This document shows, one piece after another, positions 55,801-64,000 of a DNA stretch of 64,000 nt; the stretch's first letter is position 1, and each line of letters begins with the position of its first letter. The translations under genes and the position numbers were made by a program. The stretch spans positions 22,782,435 through 22,846,434 of the forward strand of contig CAMZMU010000089.1 of NCBI GenBank assembly GCA_947311845.1, in the 5' to 3' direction. The notes beneath the pieces were generated by a model. That model did no database searches, was not told where the DNA came from, and saw only the letters and a list, made by a program, of their open reading frames with translations. Source of the stretch: Poa pratensis. Lineage: Eukaryota; Streptophyta; Magnoliopsida; Poales; Poaceae.

Positions 55801-57495
55801 CCAAATTTGAATGCTCCAGTGGCATTCAACTTTGTTTTCAAAGCTGAAAACCAAAGACTTGGTGACTTACGATCCTTGCAGAAGAAGACAATGGTGAGTT
55901 TGCCTTTACTTTGAAAGTTCTTAGATGTGAAACAATTTGGATGAATTCTTTTGGGTAAAGTTCAAATAATCCTATAATATGACATATGAAATATATTTGT
56001 GTGCCATAAGCAGACACTAGAGGGCAATAAGGCATTGCCTTTTATATCCACATACAACATACACATATTTTACCACATTTGCATATGGATTTGTTGTTTC
56101 AGAATGTTATTATAGACAGTATAGTCTGTAGTTCTGTGTTTATGCCTATATCACATCAGTTTGAGTATTAAGACACTTAACTTTTAGTTTTGGAGAAAAA
56201 AACGAGATTTCAGGGGTAAGACTTATTCCCCTACACTTTTGAAATTAAGGTAGAAGTGGGACTCAAACCTAGTTGGGTGATTTCACAACCATGTGCGCAC
56301 ACGAAAACAACTGTTATGTCTTAGAAGTTGCAATCTAAAATTCAGTCTAATGAGCCACATGTATTTGTGCAGGAAACAAGTTTGCTTCTGGGTAATCTTA
56401 TTGATGTCCTAGAAGAAATTAAGGATGCTAAATGGGAGTTATTGAATCTGACCTCTGCAGAATTTGGTGTGGATTCCCAGACAGGTCTCCTCTCTATCCC
56501 TTTCGTATTTTTAAAATAGTGACGTGTTTGTATCATAGTGCGTATCTCATAAACTTATCTTATTGACATGTTACAGTACTCCTGAAAAAAAGATAAGTTT
56601 CATATCTATAATAATCATGACAACATGTGCACATGCACAACTATTTTCAGACAAACCCTCAACGATTAGGCTGTTAACTGTTATTTTGTTTTTATGGAAA
56701 GGAGGTAAGCAGATAATGCATAGGCTAGGATGTAAGCAAAACTACTGTCTAGTGTTAACTAGTGGAGAAATATGGAGATGTTGCCATGCTTTGATTGCTG
56801 AAGGTACACCGTACACCTGGAAATGAGGATAACTTTGTTTGATCTAGAAAATAGTTACGGTTTATTATCGATCACAATGGATTTACTCATTTACATATGC
56901 TGATATGCAAGTATTTAATGTGATAAAAATAAAAAAAGGCATATGAAAAAATAGTGGCATGATAACAATTGTGAGTTTGAGCGGTTTTGTAGAGCACCAC
57001 AACCCTCTGTAAGTTCACTACTCCTAGAAGTATCCTAAAGATTCATAAATATGAACTCTGTCGTAGATCAATCCTTCCATAGCTATAGTGCACTCATAAG
57101 CCGACGATTGTGTCATCACTACAAATCTGTACCATTTGAAGCAGGGCAACTCATGTTCAGTCTTCGCTTCATCAGTTACACGAGCGCAAAGAGGGTTGCT
57201 TTCACCATTGACATGACAGACTTGAGCCGGTCAGTCCCGCGAAACCAGAGCTTCGTATGTCTACACATCTCTACTCTATTTGCTTACAATGATACTAAGC
57301 TTAATTTGGAACAGCGCGGTCTACCCTTCCGAGCCTTCCGAGCTGCCGATCATGGTGTGCCAAGCTCAGACAACGCTGTCACAGCCAAGCCTGGACAAGC
57401 TGACGGCGTCCATAAGGGACCTCCAGCCGGGGCGTGTGATGATCCTCAGGTTATGCCGGATGGTGTCCCGGCTAGTTAATACGTTGCCAGGCTGA
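48709..57495 (+). CDS. KNL1: kinetochore scaffold protein KNL1 (Spc105/Spc7 family)
   Basis: Outer-kinetochore scaffold of the KMN network; recruits checkpoint proteins and PP1 and links to centromeric chromatin. Exons: 48709-49033, 50449-51049, 51899-52862, 53081-53158, 53880-53951, 54041-54145, 54467-54616, 54855-55040, 55118-55197, 55653-55725, 55795-55893, 56373-56484, 57145-57229, 57315-57495; GT/AG borders, no frame damage, 1036 aa. The PP1-docking motif RVSF is at residues 26-29, in a basic stretch. A MELT-like plant motif DLTLDSRTFSMHF lies at 138-150. The middle is disordered and repeat-poor. Coiled coil spans about 640-850 (ARSLHDKLSYEKAKLQINR and onward). The C-terminal RWD/Spc7-like domain includes GDLRSLQKKTM and AKRVAFTIDMTDLSR. 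Single MELT-like copy contrasts with arrays in animals and yeasts. The exon 5 acceptor (AAAAG) is weak and least certain. Confidence 0.9.
49453..49742. mobile_element. Tourist-type (PIF/Harbinger) MITE in KNL1 intron 1
   Basis: 290 bp with perfect inverted ends GAGCTCGTTTGG and CCAAACGAGCTC. The 3-bp duplication TTA lies on both sides (49450-49452 and 49743-49745). This is the diagnostic structure of Tourist MITEs. Confidence 0.9.
49828..49863. repeat. GT microsatellite fused to a G homopolymer in KNL1 intron 1
   Basis: About nine GT units run directly into roughly 20 G residues. The length of such a tract is unreliable in most assemblies. Confidence 0.9.
52795..52966. repeat. tandem duplication across the end of KNL1 exon 3
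   Basis: 52795-52862 (GTATGGCAGAAGAAATTCAG ... GGAATAAG) is repeated at 52891-52966 with a few changes and a short insertion. The first copy ends at the splice donor GTAAGACT; at the same place in the second copy the bases are ATATGACC, so no GT donor remains. Confidence 0.85.
54189..54430. mobile_element. Stowaway-type MITE in KNL1 intron 6
   Basis: About 240 bp from ATACTCCCTCCTTTCCGG to CTGAAAGGAGGGAGTAAA. It ends only about 35 bp before the exon 7 acceptor (54466), so it supplies part of the sequence where the branch point would lie. Confidence 0.8.
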
Positions 57496-58062
57496 CCTTT
57501 TCCTGTCAGGCTGCTGCCAAGTGCAGCTGTGCATGAAATCTGATGGGTAGCATCATCTTCTGTAGATACCGCTCTCAGATCTGACGTCCTTCTTGAACAA
57601 TCGAGTGGGTTTTTGTCTTTTGCAACTGGAGTAACCTAGTGCTCCTGACCCAACTGGTTCGAGCATCTCATCCGAAAAGTTTTCTGTTCTCTGAACTAAT
57701 GAGCAGATGTATGTAAGGATTTGTTGTGAATGCTGAAGTAATGGCACCCGACTTGCTGCCAAGTGAAGCCGCCGTGTTCTCTAAGAGAACTACTCCCTTC
57801 GTCCCATAATATAAGATGTTATTACAACGAAAATGCGGTGTGCTAAGTTTCTGCCTCCACTATTTTGTTGTAATATCCGATCATGAGCTGGTTTTTGATC
57901 CTGTCAATCATATATCTCAAGTGCATATCCTTTGCTTCATAATATACCTAAGTAATGTATTGCACGAAAAGAACATGTATTTTCATAAACAGGACATTCA
58001 TGCAGTAGTAACATGACACAATCATGCAATAGAAACAAGACAATCAGATCATAGAAATGTCA
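57496..58062. other. 3' region of KNL1
   Basis: Presumed 3' untranslated and downstream sequence. A Stowaway fragment (CTCCCTTCGTCCCATAATAT) begins at about 57791 without a recognisable right end. No gene was recognised. Confidence 0.45.
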
Positions 58063-58263
58063 TTTACTTGTTGAAAACTCAGGAGGACATGCTTGGGGGC
58101 AGTGGTGAAGTACTCCCCAGTTCCTACTTGTGTCAAGAGGTTATGGATTCGACATAGCCTATTTGTATTGCACTTTGGCTTGACTCGTATATTCCTTCCC
58201 TAGACCCCACCTGGTGTGGGAGATTCTAGCTGGGTCTATCCTTTTACTTGTTGAAAACGTCAG
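58063..58263 (+). mobile_element. tRNA-derived SINE with long target-site duplication
   Basis: The body is about 58083-58242. The flanking repeats TTTACTTGTTGAAAACTCAG (58063-58082) and TTTACTTGTTGAAAACGTCAG (58243-58263) differ by a single base. The body has box A-like GGGGCAGTGGTGAAGTA and box B-like GGTTATGGATTCGACAT spaced as in tRNA promoters. It ends ...GCTGGGTCTATCC and T residues, reminiscent of the grass Au SINE. Confidence 0.75.
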
Positions 58264-59584
58264 AATTTTGTTGAGAAGGATGCCACCCTCGTAATAATCT
58301 CTCTGAAATCTCTTGGCCCAAGTGTTTGGCAGGAGATGCTCAAGCTAGATAAATGCTTTTACGCTGATGGCGTTCAGTTCTTCCATGTTTGCTTTCATAT
58401 AGCAGATGTATTGCTCCTTACACTCTTTCAAGTGCCGATAACATGTTCTCGAAATATACTGATCTGTCATCTGTAGTTCTGAACTTGTACTCAAAGGACA
58501 AGTTGTACCGTGCAAATGGAGTAACCTGGTGCTCATATGGGTGCTTGAGCATCCCAACCGCAAAAAAATTTCATGTTCGTTAAGCTAATGAACTGCTGTA
58601 AGTTCAGTAATGTGCATAAGGAAATCTTTGAACGGTGGAAACTAGGCGTTTTTGGGAAATTGCAAAAATGTGTTGGGATTGAGAGTCTACTGAAGCGGGG
58701 CCTTAAGAGTCTACTGAAGCTGTATTTTCGTCGTTGTTAGGGAGCCCCATCCTTTTTTTTTCAATTGGAAGTTAAGAGTAGCGAAGATATTCTAATACTA
58801 CTGGCAAATTGACGGAGCGACAGTCCGCCCTTTTATCCGTACCTGTGCACTGTTATGTGTGTGATTTGCTAATTAACAATTGTTAGATTAGAAATGTGTG
58901 TAACAGTGTACTCTCGTTCACATAGAATGCTCACTGCTAAAGGATAATCTTGCAGGTCGAAAAATATCTAGTTTTAGCAGAATGTTTTTGAAGTTAACGT
59001 GAGTTGCCCGATCACGGATTTCGTGGGAGGAACTCTTGGAACGTTACCTCTTCACCCTCGGGGCTTTTGTGCTTACAAGGGCCGCTGTCATGCTCCGTTG
59101 TTGTTGAAAAAGCGAGAAGAACCATGAAGGAAATGCTAATAGTAAAACTCATCCGAGCTATTCCTTACGATCTCATGATCCCTGAAAGTGAATTCGTACC
59201 TAACAACTAGACCGGGCAAACTGTAGAATACATTGTGGGTGGCGCAGCTCGCGGGCGTGGACCAACCTACGACCGACGAGTGCGCCCTGTCCTGGTCGGA
59301 TCCGGGAGCACAACCATCGAACTGGACCTCCTCCGGCATTGGTGTGGACTCACGTGTCGCTGATGAGATGACGACGACCCGAGTTGAAGGGGGCGAAGGC
59401 TGCTCCTCCGAGATACTCTACCACTAGCAAGAAATGGAAATAATATCGTATCAAGGGCCAGCCTCCTTCGGCTAGTGGCAGGGGGAGGGGTAGCAAACCG
59501 ACCAGGAAGACAGAGCTTGTGGGGAAGAGAGGGACGAAGAAGAGGGAGAGTAGAAACGTGTGCGCAGGGAGGGGATGTTGGTGG
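58264..59584. other. intergenic DNA, no gene recognised
   Basis: Short frames only. A moderately GC-rich stretch at 59230-59590 gives frames of 60-100 codons on both strands without a known domain. Confidence 0.4.
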
Positions 59585-59640
59585 GTCAGGAGCAGTGCCG
59601 GACCTACAGGGTATGCCGGGTGGACCACGGCATACCCTGC

Positions 59641-61088
59641 CACTACAGGAATGCGTTGCTACGCCGACGGCTTTTTGCCGTCGGCATAGGCTATGCCGAC
59701 GGCAGCCGTCGGCGTAGCTTCCTCGGCGTATCAGGGCCTCGGCTCAGCCTCTAATGCCGTCGGCGTAGGAAAGTCGTCGGCGTACCAAGCTATGCTGACG
59801 GCTTTGCCCTCGGCCAGATTTTTTTCCCCAATTTTTTTCGAAAATTTTAATTTTTTTTATATTTTTAAAATTCTATTTTGAAATTTCCCACTTAGCCACA
59901 CACTTAATCTCTGATTACACACTTAATCTCAAGTCAAAGTATTTACCCTGGTCAAACTTCCCATTTAGTCACCCATCCTCAAATTGGTCCAGTCCAAGCA
60001 AGTTTAACTTTTAAGTTCTTTCCAAATTGGCTTCCAAATGAGAAGTTAGAACTTACTGATATTAGTATCCTATCAATCATATTAACCCTTGGGTCATGAT
60101 GTTACACTTTTTTATTGTTTAAATTTTCAAAATTTATTTGAATAAGTTATAATGATTATCTAGTTTCTTAATTTCTATCTAGTTTCGCCTAGTTAAATGA
60201 GTTTATGCTGATTTTTCGAAAGTAATCCAAATTTGAATTACAAGTGTTTGATAGTTTGGTCTAATTTTTTTTAAAAATCATTTTAAGGTACACAATTAGT
60301 GGTTATATGACAGAAATATCGATAGTTTTAAAAATTTGACCTCTTTCGATGAATAGTCATGGTGGCCATTTTGACCTTTTTTGAAAAAAAATCAAATAAC
60401 GTGAAAAAACCCTAAAAAAGATATCCTCTGACATGGAGTCCTTTTATGTGTACTAGTTGCTACGAAAAATAATAAACTTGATATTAACAAATTGTTCAAA
60501 TTTTTTTTCACAAAAAGGTCTATCATGTATAAACATCTATAAGTTTTAAGCAAAATGACCAAGTTATTACCATTCCCACGACATAGTTTGTGATAAAGTT
60601 CTCATATTCGACAAATAGATGTATCTTGGTATAGGAAACAATGCTCCCCAAAAATGATTTTCTAAATTATTTTTTATAAATATCATTTTCTTTTTTCTAA
60701 GTGACAAAAATGATTTCCTTATTATTGGTTCCGTCCTTGCTCATGATTTTTTTTGAATAATATAGCTTGAACAATGTGTATGATGATGTAGATCTCCTTC
60801 TCCTCTTCGAAACGAGCTAAAGAATATCAAAATCCGAGTTCGAATGCAAAAGTTATAATTAAAACGGTCAAAACAATTTTTTAGCGTAGGCTATGCCGAG
60901 AGCATTGCCGTCGGGAATAGATCAAAAGAGAGCTATGCCGAGGGCAATACCGTCGGCGTAGCTCCCTGGAGATCTACGCCAATGGTTTTTTTTGTGGACC
61001 GGCCTGTTCGGGGTCTATGCCGACGGCCCCGACAAAAAGCCGTCGGCGTAGTCCCAGGCCGTCGGCATAGCTCCGCTTTCCCGTAGTG
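59641..61088. mobile_element. non-autonomous CACTA (En/Spm) element
   Basis: Starts CACTACAGGAA and ends TTCCCGTAGTG, with the 3-bp duplication TGC on both sides (59638-59640, 61089-61091). Sub-terminal repeats of GCCGTCGGCGTA / TATGCCGACGGC type crowd both ends (59660-59810 and 60890-61080), as expected for transposase-binding sites. The AT-rich middle carries no transposase. Confidence 0.9.
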
Positions 61089-61604
61089 TGCAGCCCAGCC
61101 CACGTATGGCCTAGCGAAACAACTGCTATGCTATCGATCGAATCGAAAGAAAAGGAAACTAGCGAGCCACACGGGGATCATGCCGAGGAGTTAGCATCAG
61201 CCGCCAGGTCGCGCGGAACTCACCTCCGCTGGTCGATCGATCTACAGGTTGTCTCCGTTGGTCGATCTATCATCTACATACAGCTAGGTAGCTAGCTGAA
61301 TTATGAATCAGTGATTTATTTGGTGTCTCTGCTACTTTGTTTGACGACCAACACGTAGCTGATTTCGGGAATCGGTGACTTGACGCCGGCGGTCGGTCAG
61401 ATTTCACGCCACACGCCGCCACGCTTGAAAGCCAGTTCGTCCAGTCCATCGCCGTCTAGCCGACAGCCACGAACCACCTAGCATGTATTTCACCGATCAT
61501 CAGGAATCCACGAGAGCTACAGGCTGTACGACAATCTAACTAAGTTTTGATTCGTGGCATGTGATTACTACTATAATATAACGAGCCAATTGTTGAGAGA
61601 GGCG

Positions 61605-61967
61605 TTTTGACTCCCGGGTGCATATGCTCGTTTTATGTTTGTCAAAATTAAAAAAAATATGAAAACAAATAAAAAATTCTGAAAAAAATTGGACACGAAC
61701 ATATACATGTTTGCAACATTCGTGTAAAATTTTGAAGCAGATTTTGAAACAGACAAAATCTGTGCTTTGAAAAATGTATTTTTAAATCTCATTTCGGCCA
61801 CATATTTTGTCTTTTTTTGCACAGACCACATAATGAGTCATTTGCTTCTGAAATTTTACACGAATGTTGCAAACATGTGTTTGTGCCCAACTGTTTTCAG
61901 ATTTTTTTTGATATTTTTTAATTTTTACAAACATAACAGGAGCATTTGCACCCGGGAGTCAAAGTGA
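61605..61967. mobile_element. fold-back MITE within the hAT element
   Basis: Inverted arms TTTGACTCCCGGGTGCAT on the left and TGCACCCGGGAGTCAAA on the right. Further internal complementarity (TTTGCAACATTCGTGTAAAA against TTTTACACGAATGTTGCAAA) makes the whole element a long hairpin. Target duplication was not resolved, so the superfamily is open. Confidence 0.75.
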
Positions 61968-62605
61968 ATTTCTGGCCAATTATTGTACTCATGTATTTAT
62001 TCTCCGGATTTTTCAGTTATGAATAGAAGCGGGGATATTGCATCTCTTATTCAGAGACACGGAGCAAAAACGTAGTCTCTTGGATGATTGTCTAGTCACA
62101 TACATTGAGCGGGATATTTTCTTCAACGTGGATGAAGATGATATAATCGAGATTTCATGTCCTTAAGTAAGCGTAGGCCAGACAAGTCAAACAAGTAGTG
62201 TTGTAAGTTTATTTTATGCATATTTCAGACTATTAGTATGGTTTTGAACTATTTGTATGGTAATTTATTCAAATTTGTACTTAATCTTTTAGTTACATTT
62301 CGTGTACTGCTTTTATATCGTATTACAATGCAAATTTACAATTATTTATTAAATTGGTACATATACTTTATTGAAATGGCCAACATTTTTGTGTGCGGCA
62401 TACCAGTGATAAAATCCTAGGTCCGCCACTGGTCAGGAGAGGATAAAGGAAGGACACCACAGCCGTCCACGGAGTGTCTGACTAGACGCCAATCCAACCC
62501 AAATTAGACTTGACACGCGTTGCCACGTTTGGCAGTGTTCTCGTTAGAAATAGACTTAGACGGGTGAATTGGTTTGCTGCGATCGAGTTGGCCGGACTTG
62601 TCTAC

Positions 62606-63053
62606 GGCCTAGTTTGACCCTAAAGTTTTTCTAAAACTGAAGTATTTTAATGCCACAATATTTGAGTGCCTGACATAGTAATACTTCAGGTTCAGAATAG
62701 CTGGTTCAAAGTTGTTTTTCCAATACTTTAAAAATAGCACGTTTTGAGCACTGAAAAAAATAGCGCGATATATCCCCGCTATAGCTACCTGAAAATGGTC
62801 CCGCTAAATAGATCAGTGTACAATGTCTCGCTAATAGCACGCTATAACGCGAAATAACACACTAATAGCATATTTTAAGGCCGACGTTATTTTTCTGTAG
62901 CGCACTATTTTTTTCCTTGGTTTTGAGCGATACTGAAGTATTAATACTAAAGCATTTAGTCATGGCTAAACGCATCAATTTGAAACCGTGGTATTTTGAG
63001 ATACTGTAATATTATTGAAATACTTCAAAAATAATTTGATACCAAACTAAGCC
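62606..63053. mobile_element. fold-back MITE upstream of the F-box gene
   Basis: Left arm GGCCTAGTTTGA and right arm CAAACTAAGCC are inverted, with TAC on both flanks (62603-62605, 63054-63056). A separate GCGC-rich sub-repeat (TAGCGCGATATATCCCCGCT and TAGCACGCTATAACGCG) sits inside at about 62720-62910 and may be a further small insertion. Confidence 0.6.
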
Positions 63054-63202
63054 TACACCTTTTAATTTATTTTGAAGCAAACAATGACATCTTTTCATTT
63101 TCGGCCGAGGTCAGGCTGAATACTTCAGTCGACTCTGGGCATAGGAAGCAAACAATGACATCCATTTCGACCAAAATCAAACCAAACACTGGCCTTGCCA
63201 CC

Positions 63203-64000
63203 ATGGCCGACGGCCGCCCCCCTCTCCACCGCCGGCCGCGGGGACCGCCTCACCGCCCTCGACGACGACCTCCTCCATAAGATCATTACCCGCCTCCCCG
63301 TCACCGAAGCCGTCCGCACCGTCGCCCTCGCCAAGCGCTGGCGCCACCTCTGGAGCTCCACCCCGCTCGTCCTCTACGATGGCGACCTCATCGGGCCCGG
63401 GCGCGATGCCCTAGTCTGTCGAGTCCTCCGGGAGCACCCGGTCCACTTCCGCTCCGTCCGCCTCACCGACTGCAGGCTCGAGCTCGACATCATGGACCGT
63501 GAGCTCCCCGGGTGGCCGCTCCGCCTCGCCGACAAGAACACCCAGAGACTCGATCTCGTAACGGCTTCATCCCGAACCAGGCCAACACCTTGTCGCGCGT
63601 CCCCGCCGACGTCCTCCGCTGCGAATCGCTCGAAGAGCTCTTACTAGGCTACTGGGCGTACCCCCGCGGCGCCAACGTCTTTCTTCCCCACCTCCGGTGG
63701 CTCTCCTTGCTAATGGTTGTCATAAGCGACGAAGATCTCGAGCACTTGATTACTGCCTGACCCGTTCTGGAGACCCTTAAGCTCAACAGCGGAAAACCCA
63801 AGAACGTACGTCTCCGCAGCCGAAGCCTCCGGTGCGCGCTCGTTGGGCTGTCCAGGGTGGAGAATTTCACGGTGGTGGACGCGCCACTCCTGGAGCGCCT
63901 CGTCTTATTTTCACCGGGTAATGGTGTGAGGGTCAAGATTGGTTATGCAGCCAACCTGCGCGTGCTCGGCCACCTGGATATAAGAGTTCACAGGCTGCAG
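63203..64000 (+). pseudogene. F-box protein (F-box/LRR type), damaged and cut by the window edge
   Basis: Start codon at 63203 in CACCATGGCC. The F-box reads DRLTALDDDLLHKIITRLP, then AVRTVALAKRWRHLWSSTP, the surface by which such proteins bind SKP1 in SCF ubiquitin ligases. Leucine-rich-repeat-like sequence follows (RCESLEELLLGYW, LRWLSLLM, PVLETLKLNSG, AANLRVLGHLDIRV). Three defects: the start codon and F-box are out of frame by one base across the C-run at 63217-63222; the frame shifts again by one base at about 63560; and TGA at 63758-63760 stands where a Cys codon would fit before PVLETLKL. The first two could be sequencing errors, the third is a substitution. Grass genomes hold hundreds of such genes and many decayed ones. 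The target is unknown, and the gene runs past the window. Confidence 0.75.

Larger units (their letters stand above)
59593..62431. mobile_element. hAT-type element, host of a nested CACTA element
   Basis: Ends CAGTGCCGGACCTA and TAGGTCCGCCACTG form inverted repeats, matching the common plant hAT end CAGTGGCGGA. A perfect 8-bp duplication GTCAGGAG stands at 59585-59592 and 62432-62439. The element is interrupted 48 bp from its left end by the CACTA element 59641-61088. What remains contains no transposase and includes a fold-back MITE. Confidence 0.85.

Overview
This is eukaryotic nuclear DNA from a grass, most likely a member of the Triticeae (wheat, Aegilops, rye or barley group). Three things suggest this. 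The spliced genes have grass-like GC-rich first exons. There are many Stowaway-type MITEs (ends of the form TACTCCCTCCGT). There is also a nested block of Gypsy and Copia LTR retrotransposons whose ends look like common Triticeae families. Species was not tested against any database.

Layout. From 1 to 10.8 kb the sequence is mostly non-coding: local duplications, exon-like remnants, two MITEs and a terminal-inverted-repeat element at about 8.46-9.94 kb. A complete minus-strand ESCRT-III gene (VPS32/SNF7 type, 6 exons, 222 aa) lies at 10792-14144. The interval 16589-40061 is a single retrotransposon nest, bounded by a perfect 5-bp duplication (GGTGC). Its outer layer is a protease-only Gypsy-type element. 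Inside that is a second Gypsy-type element with 1.6-kb LTRs. Inside that is a very young Copia element of Sirevirus type (26867-38223) carrying gag, protease, integrase, RT and RNase H on the minus strand. A hAT-like element (41571-42318) precedes the gene for the U5 snRNP GTPase (SNU114/EFTUD2/CLO; 10 exons, about 992 aa, 42762-47406, plus strand). Next comes the kinetochore scaffold KNL1 (48709-57495, plus strand, 1036 aa as modelled). Downstream lie a tRNA-type SINE, a hAT element carrying a nested CACTA element (59593-62431), a fold-back MITE, and the start of a damaged F-box gene running off the right edge.

The three well-supported genes serve separate housekeeping roles: endosomal membrane remodelling (VPS32), spliceosome activation (SNU114) and kinetochore/checkpoint signalling (KNL1). 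Nothing suggests they act together; they are gene islands between transposon blocks.

The most notable observations are: (1) a dense array of a CGGTAGTACCGG palindrome in the U3 of the Sirevirus LTRs and again inside the element; (2) both inner retrotransposons lack matching target-site duplications, although the Copia LTRs appear identical except for indels; (3) nearly every broken frame in the window, in host and transposon genes alike, is explained by one missing base, often in a short homopolymer, which raises the question of sequencing error versus real decay; (4) a tandem duplication across a KNL1 exon end that leaves only one usable splice donor.

All calls come from reading the sequence by eye. 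Exon borders were checked for GT/AG and phase by hand; no alignment or search was run.
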